From assembly GCF_013364275.1 (NCBI RefSeq), contig NZ_CP054932.1:8804001-8868000 (forward strand): DNA of 64,000 nt, given 5' to 3'. The notes beneath the pieces were generated by a model. It worked only from the letters and a program-made list of their open reading frames with translations. It made no database searches and was not told the origin of the DNA. Positions 60,098 to 64,000 of this stretch are shown here, one piece after another. The position numbers and the translations under genes are program-made. Every line of letters starts with the position of its first letter. Within the stretch, counting starts at the first letter, position 1. This DNA is from Actinomadura sp. NAK00032. GTDB taxonomy: Bacteria; Actinomycetota; Actinomycetes; Streptosporangiales; Streptosporangiaceae.

Positions 60098-60147
60098 GGC
60101 CTGCTTCGAGGTCCGGTGTGTGACGGTGCGTCGTGATCTCTAAGTAG

Positions 60148-60204
60148 CGAGGTCTCCGGTAGAGGGTTCATCGACCAAGAAGAACGTGAACACCGGAGAC
60201 CTCG
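60148..60204 (+). other. 13-bp perfect inverted repeat before IS5 relic transposase
   Basis: Arms CGAGGTCTCCGGT (60148-60160) and ACCGGAGACCTCG (60192-60204) flank a 31-nt loop just upstream of the transposase frame at 60218. In RNA it would form a strong hairpin in the leader; in DNA it could be part of a subterminal element structure. Confidence 0.8.
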
Positions 60205-60217
60205 TGGTCACCTAGCG

Positions 60218-60715
60218 GTGACGAGGTGGTTCGACCTGAACGATGCCCAGTGGGCGATCCTGGAGTCGTTGTTACCCGCTCCCAGGCGGCCGGGCCGGCC
60301 CTCGAAGTGGACTAAGCGGCAGCTGATCGACGGTACCCGCCGGCGGGTCCGGGTGGGTGCGCCCTGGCGGGACGTCCCGGAATGCCACGGCTCCTGGCAG
60401 GCGGTCTACGCTCTGTTCCGGCGCTGGCGGCGCGACGGGATCTGGGCCCGGATCCTGGCCTCCCCGCAGGCCCGGGCGGCGGACGTCCTCGGACCCGGCC
60501 GGAGCGGGTACGTGCCGACAAGGGGTATTCGTCCCCGCCCGATCTACGGCCACCTGCGACGGCGCGGGATCGGCTGCACCATTCCCGAGGCCGCCGACCA
60601 GATCGGCCACCGGATCCGGCGCGGCGGCCGCCCACCCGATACGACAAGCTCGCCGTCCGCTACCTGGCCACCCTCCACATCACAGCCATCAACGAATGGC
60701 TCCGCCTACTTCGAA
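60218..60715 (+). pseudogene. IS5-family transposase relic
   Basis: Starts 'MTRWFDLNDAQWAILESLLP' and has the IS5/DUF4096 N-terminal domain ('PWRDVPECHGSWQAVYALFR'), but after 'GIWARILASPQARAA' the middle, including the DDE Asp, is missing. It then picks up 'PIYGHLRRRGIGCTIPEAAD' and shifts frame to 'RYDKLAVRYLATLHITAINE'. Clearly dead. A left end GGGCCTGCTTCGAGG starts at the CTAG of the preceding stop (60098), and a weakly matching right end lies near 60707-60726. It is a different IS5 group from the relic at 29324-30092. Confidence 0.85.
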
Positions 60716-60793
60716 ACACGGGCTGGCGAGGGCCTCTTGGTTAGAGGTGGTCTCCTTCACGCTGGTCAATACGGCGGGTTCGCTCTTGGCTGG

Positions 60794-61348
60794 TCAAGGG
60801 CGTACGTAGCGGCGGAACGTGATTCCTGAGGGGAAGGCTCGGTGTTCGGCCAGGCGCAGCCGCACCTCCTTGCTCACGGGCATGTACGGCTTGCCGCCGC
60901 CGATGATCACGGGGGACGCGTACACCCAGAACTCGTCGATCAGATCCACCAGGGAGGCGGCGAGTTCGGGGCCGCCGAGTTGGAGGGGGCCGTCGAACTC
61001 CTGCTTGAGGCGCGTCACCGTGGACTCGGCGTCCTTGCGGCGGACGATCGTGACCCCTTCCGGGACGGTCTGGACGGTGTCGGAGAAGACGTACCGCGGC
61101 GTCTCCTTGTAGAGCTGGGCGAACTCCCGCTCAAGGGGCGGGGCGCCTTCCTTGCCGAGGTCCTGTGTCCAGGGCTTCTCCATCGCCTCGTAGAGCCGCC
61201 GGCCGAACAGGAACGCCGTGATCCGGCGGACATGCTCGTTCGCCGCCTGGCGGAAGTCCTCGTCCGGGTCCATGAAGCCCATGCCGCCGCCGGGATCCTC
61301 GATGTAGCCGTCCATCGAGGTGTTCATCCAGTAGATGACCTTGCCCAT
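60794..61348 (-). CDS. DHFR/RibD C-terminal-type reductase
   Basis: Protein of 184 residues with the RibD_C/DHFR fold: 'VIYWMNTSMDGYIEDPGGGM', 'ITAFLFGRRLYEAMEKPW' and 'LQLGGPELAASLVDLIDEFW' followed by 'VYASPVIIGGGKPYMP'. Probably NADPH-dependent; substrate unknown. ATG 61348 is chosen with GAGGGG upstream; the longer frame to 61453 has no typical sequence. It is paralogous to 34957-35589 only at the fold level. Transcribed toward the IS5 relic. Confidence 0.88.
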   Translation of the reverse strand: MGKVIYWMNTSMDGYIEDPGGGMGFMDPDEDFRQAANEHVRRITAFLFGRRLYEAMEKPWTQDLGKEGAPPLEREFAQLYKETPRYVFSDTVQTVPEGVTIVRRKDAESTVTRLKQEFDGPLQLGGPELAASLVDLIDEFWVYASPVIIGGGKPYMPVSKEVRLRLAEHRAFPSGITFRRYVRP

Positions 61349-61497
61349 GAAGCCCCTCACCGGTCGTAGCTGTCGTCCTGCGTGCAGACCTGGCGGAGCG
61401 CCGGAACTCATCGGCTGCCGTGCGGGGCGGGCGGGGTGGCCGGATGCGGTCAATGGAAGGGGAGCATGATCAACTCCGCGGCGGGCGGGGGACGGTA

Positions 61498-62982
61498 ATG
61501 ATCATGTTCGGATCCGATGGAGACAGCGCGGGTGGCAGGGCGATCGGCGGGGCGGCGCGGGTTCCGGTGGTGGTCGGTGTGGCCGCCGCCGTCGCGTTCG
61601 GGCTCTGCGTGCCCGGTGCGTCCGCCGATGTCCGGTACGAGCCCGGGGCGCCCGGGCTCGGCGACCCCTACTTTCCCGACCTCGGCAACGGCGGGTACGA
61701 CGTCGCCCGCTACCACCTGAAGACCGCCTACGACCCCGACACCGACCATCTCACCGGGACGACCACGATCACGGCCACCGCCACCCAGAACCTGTCCCGG
61801 TTCAACCTGGACCTGTTCAAACTGAACGTGCGGTCGGTGCGGGTGAACGGGCACAAGGCCGCGTTCGCCCGGACCGGCGAGCGCGAGTTGGAGATCACGC
61901 CGCGCCGGGGGCTGCGCAAGTCGCGGCCGTTCACCGTGGTCGTCCGGTACGACGGCGTGCCGCAGACGCTGGGCGGCCCGATCGTGTTCGACCTGCCGTA
62001 CGGGTTCCTGCACACGCCGGACGGCGCCACGGTGGTCTCCGAGCCCAACGCCGCCTCCACCTGGTTCCCGTCCAACGACAACCCGCGCGACAAGGCGCTC
62101 TTCACGATCGAGACGACCGTGCCGAAGGGGCTCAAGGCGATCTCCAACGGCCACCTGGTCAAACGGTGGACCGCCGGCGGCAAGGAGACCTTCCGGTGGC
62201 GGGAGGACCGGCCGATGACGACCTATCTCGCGACCGTCTCGATCGGACGGTTCAACGTGTCGACGACCACCACCCCCAAGGGCGTCCCGCAGTTGGACGC
62301 GGTCGACTCGACGGTGGCGTCCGACCCCGACGCGCTCCAGACCCCGACCTGGACGACGCGGGCGACCGACGGGCTGGCCGACTACTTCGGCCCCTACCCG
62401 TTCACCAGTTCCGGCTCCATCATCGAGAACAACTCCGTCCCGCCGCTCAACATCGAGAACGCGCTGGAGACCCAGACCCGTCCGACCTATCAGAAGCACC
62501 CCATCGAAAAGGGTGTGGTGCACGAGATGAGCCACCAGTGGTTCGGCAACAGCGTCTCCCCCGGCCGTTGGAAGGACGTCTGGCTGAACGAGGGCTACGC
62601 GCTGTGGACTGAGAAGTACTGGGCCGAAAAGCACGGGGGCCCGTCCGCCCAGGAGGCGTTCGAGCAGATCTACGCCGACCCGCCGCCCATGCCGCCGGGA
62701 CGGCCCGCCTTCTGGGACGTCATGACCGCCGACCCGGGCCGCGACCAGATGTTCCACCGCTCCATCTACTTCCGCGGCGGAATGGCGCTGCAGGCACTCC
62801 GGCACAGGATCGGCGACGACCTCTTCATGAAGCTGACCCGCACCTGGCTGGCCGAGCACAAGTACGGCAACGGGACCACCGAGGAGTACGAGGCTCTCGC
62901 CGAGCGGGTCTCCGGCCAGGACCTCGGCGCCTTCTTCACGACCTGGCTCCACAGCACGGGCAAGCCGCCTGCCTGGTGGTAG
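61498..62982 (+). CDS. Secreted M1-family metallopeptidase
   Basis: Secreted zinc aminopeptidase-like enzyme of 494 residues. A signal peptide with 'VVVGVAAAVAFGLCVPGASA' ends near residue 42, followed by the M1 beta domain ('YDPDTDHLTGTTTITATATQ') and the catalytic domain with HEMSHQW (His342, Glu343, His346) and Glu365 in 'WLNEGYALW', the M1 zinc ligands at the expected HExxH-x18-E spacing. The exopeptidase GAMEN motif is replaced by a divergent 'LNIENALETQ', as in several secreted actinomycete members. ATG 61498 is preferred, with GGGGGA upstream. It is short for an M1 enzyme because the C-terminal domain is missing. Confidence 0.92.
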   Translation: MIMFGSDGDSAGGRAIGGAARVPVVVGVAAAVAFGLCVPGASADVRYEPGAPGLGDPYFPDLGNGGYDVARYHLKTAYDPDTDHLTGTTTITATATQNLSRFNLDLFKLNVRSVRVNGHKAAFARTGERELEITPRRGLRKSRPFTVVVRYDGVPQTLGGPIVFDLPYGFLHTPDGATVVSEPNAASTWFPSNDNPRDKALFTIETTVPKGLKAISNGHLVKRWTAGGKETFRWREDRPMTTYLATVSIGRFNVSTTTTPKGVPQLDAVDSTVASDPDALQTPTWTTRATDGLADYFGPYPFTSSGSIIENNSVPPLNIENALETQTRPTYQKHPIEKGVVHEMSHQWFGNSVSPGRWKDVWLNEGYALWTEKYWAEKHGGPSAQEAFEQIYADPPPMPPGRPAFWDVMTADPGRDQMFHRSIYFRGGMALQALRHRIGDDLFMKLTRTWLAEHKYGNGTTEEYEALAERVSGQDLGAFFTTWLHSTGKPPAWW

Positions 62983-62986
62983 CGGA

Positions 62987-63016
62987 CCGGGCGGGCGGCA
63001 GCCCCCGCCCGCCCGG
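62987..63016. terminator. Bidirectional hairpin between peptidase and cupin genes
   Basis: Perfect 11-bp stem CCGGGCGGGCG / CGCCCGCCCGG with an 8-nt loop, 5 nt after the peptidase TAG and 19 nt before the end of the convergent cupin gene. Strong candidate for shared transcription termination. Confidence 0.88.
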
Positions 63017-63034
63017 CTCCTCCCTGCGCGCCCC

Positions 63035-63436
63035 TCAGGACCTCGGGACCCGCAGGTGTCGGCGCTCAGCCAGCTCCTCCTCGCCGACCACGGTCAGGAC
63101 GGGAGTCCCGGGAGGCGCGAACATGGTCACCACCAGCTGCGACTGCGCGTCCGGGAGGTTGTTGGCGCCCTGGATGTGGATCACGTCGCCGCCCGGCTCG
63201 AACACGGCGTCACCGGCCTTGATCACCCGTGGCGCCTCCCCCTCCAGCTCGAAGAGGATCTCGCCCTGGGTCACGTAGCCGAACACCGGTCCGGGGTGCC
63301 GGTGCGGCGGCGCACCGGGGTCGCCGGGCGGCAGCGTGACGCGGATCGTCCTGGCCTCGGCACCGTCCACGATCTTGGCCGCCGCATCCGGCAGGCTCGA
63401 GACGACCTCAACGCCCGGGGGCAGCTGAGAGCTCAT
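63035..63436 (-). CDS. Cupin-domain protein
   Basis: Protein of 133 residues with a single RmlC-like cupin: motif 1 'PPHRHPGPVFGYVTQGEILF' (HxH, Glu) and motif 2 'FEPGGDVIHIQGANN' with the third His. Such single-domain cupins bind a divalent metal and may act as small dioxygenases, isomerases or sensors; this one cannot be assigned. GAGGAGGAAC precedes ATG 63436. It is convergent with the M1 peptidase. Confidence 0.88.
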   Translation of the reverse strand: MSSQLPPGVEVVSSLPDAAAKIVDGAEARTIRVTLPPGDPGAPPHRHPGPVFGYVTQGEILFELEGEAPRVIKAGDAVFEPGGDVIHIQGANNLPDAQSQLVVTMFAPPGTPVLTVVGEEELAERRHLRVPRS

Positions 63437-63480
63437 GTGTTCCTCCTCGAAGTGACTGTCCACAGGTAGGACCGGACGCC

Positions 63481-63518
63481 CCGCCCGTTTGTGACAGCAC
63501 CGCCCGTTTGTGACAGCA
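63481..63518. repeat. 19-bp direct repeat upstream of cupin gene
   Basis: Two identical copies of CCGCCCGTTTGTGACAGCA lie end to end (63481-63499 and 63500-63518), about 45 bp upstream of the cupin ATG, in the region expected to hold its promoter. A tandem regulator-binding site is possible; no palindrome is seen within the unit. Confidence 0.75.
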
Positions 63519-63629
63519 CCGCACGCACCGGATGAACGACCCACCGGCCATGACTCCATTGACCACATCCGGTCACCCTGCCAGTGTTGCTGGCCAGGTT
63601 CACTCCGGAGGGGAATAATCGCGAATTTC

Positions 63630-63962
63630 ATGTTCAATGCGAGTTCGCTTTTGGGAGGGCTCTTGGGCGAGGAGATTCAGTGGGACCCGGAGGCGGTCCA
63701 GAAGCTCGGAAAGGACCTGATCCAGCAGGACGGCGCGACCATCAAGCAGGCCAAGGCGGCCGCTGACGCGATCAACATCGGCCACACCGCCTGGGGAATC
63801 GTGGGATTCGGGTTGTCGTCGGTGCATGCCATCGCCCGGAACTTCTACATCCAGGACGCCGACAGCAAGTACCGGAGCCTGCAGCAGATCGAAAGCGGCC
63901 TGCGCCAGGTGGCGGACAAGCAGCGGGCCGCCGAGGAGGCCAGTGGCGGCGGGCTCAACTAG
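63630..63962 (+). CDS. Small helical protein, possibly ESX/WXG100-like
   Basis: Protein of 110 residues, predicted almost wholly helical with a short turn at 'TAWGIVGFGLSSVHAI' and a Gly-rich tail ending 'GGGLN'. Length and the helix-turn-helix layout around a W-G element recall WXG100/EspC-like type VII secretion substrates, but the WxG motif is not canonical. ATG 63630 is used; its ribosome binding site is about 16 nt away, which is longer than usual. Neighbours to the right are outside the window. Confidence 0.5.
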   Translation: MFNASSLLGGLLGEEIQWDPEAVQKLGKDLIQQDGATIKQAKAAADAINIGHTAWGIVGFGLSSVHAIARNFYIQDADSKYRSLQQIESGLRQVADKQRAAEEASGGGLN

Positions 63963-64000
63963 CCCCGGAAACCACGTGAGCCGCATTTCGGAAAACGGCC

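Noticed and set aside
1-64000. tRNA, rRNA or known riboswitch
   Set aside because: No cloverleaf with TTCGANNC-type arm and acceptor pairing, no rRNA segment and no conserved riboswitch core was recognised.

Overview
The window is high-GC DNA from a filamentous actinomycete (Actinomycetota). The gene content suggests Streptosporangiales/Thermomonosporaceae (Actinomadura-like); this is inferred, because no rRNA or other taxonomic marker is present. Supporting signs are GTG/TTG starts, ATGA/GTGA stop-start overlaps, an Mce lipid-import operon, a WhiJ-type HTH/DUF397/ATPase locus, PucR-, TetR- and MarR-type regulators and actinobacterial insertion sequences. No tRNA, rRNA or CRISPR array was seen.

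Layout. 1-2160: 3'-truncated cholesterol-oxidase-like GMC flavoprotein and a PucR regulator. 2463-13098: complete minus-strand Mce operon (yrbEA, yrbEB, mceA-F, then four Mce-associated membrane proteins), tightly overlapped. 13252-22135: minus-strand envelope cluster with a lipoprotein, a secretory lipase, three related exported proteins (one with a long Pro-Thr linker), a JmjC/cupin-like putative hydroxylase and a PMT-family protein O-mannosyltransferase. 22808-25902: MerR gene with two apparent 1-base deletions, a divergent SDR with a textbook MerR operator-promoter, and an MFS exporter. 25990-30092: decayed, repeat-rich region with two direct-repeat arrays of roughly 160-170 bp, a relic of a GAP-family membrane protein, a 13E12-type DUF222/HNH gene and a dead IS5-type transposase. 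30226-38542: SUKH-like protein, TetR plus small membrane protein, rifampin phosphotransferase, DHFR-like reductase, secreted serine hydrolase and a second PucR regulator. 38539-50253: lipoprotein, EamA/DMT-like membrane protein, anti-sigma-type ATPase, acyl-CoA synthetase, MFS/TetR pair, HEGxPGH peptidase/TetR pair and PoxB. 50400-54255: tyrosine/homogentisate catabolism (MarR, hmgA, unknown protein, fahA). 54298-56546: WhiJ-type locus with an intact DUF397 gene, a CTG-start copy and a broken copy. 56608-60730: TetR with SnoaL-like and NmrA-like genes, the NmrA gene cut by an intact IS3-family element and followed by an IS5 relic. 60794-63962: DHFR-like reductase, secreted M1 aminopeptidase, cupin and a small helical protein.

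The most unusual feature is a recurring pattern at gene 3' ends. At least four genes end inside short tandem repeats (18, 21, 18 and 24 nt) in which every intact unit carries another stop codon in the same frame. A fifth site duplicates the stops of two convergent genes, and the HNH gene shows the same on a ~165-bp scale. The other item of note is the grouping of an Mce importer with a surface-protein cluster that pairs a Pro-Thr-linker protein with a PMT mannosyltransferase and a JmjC-like oxygenase.
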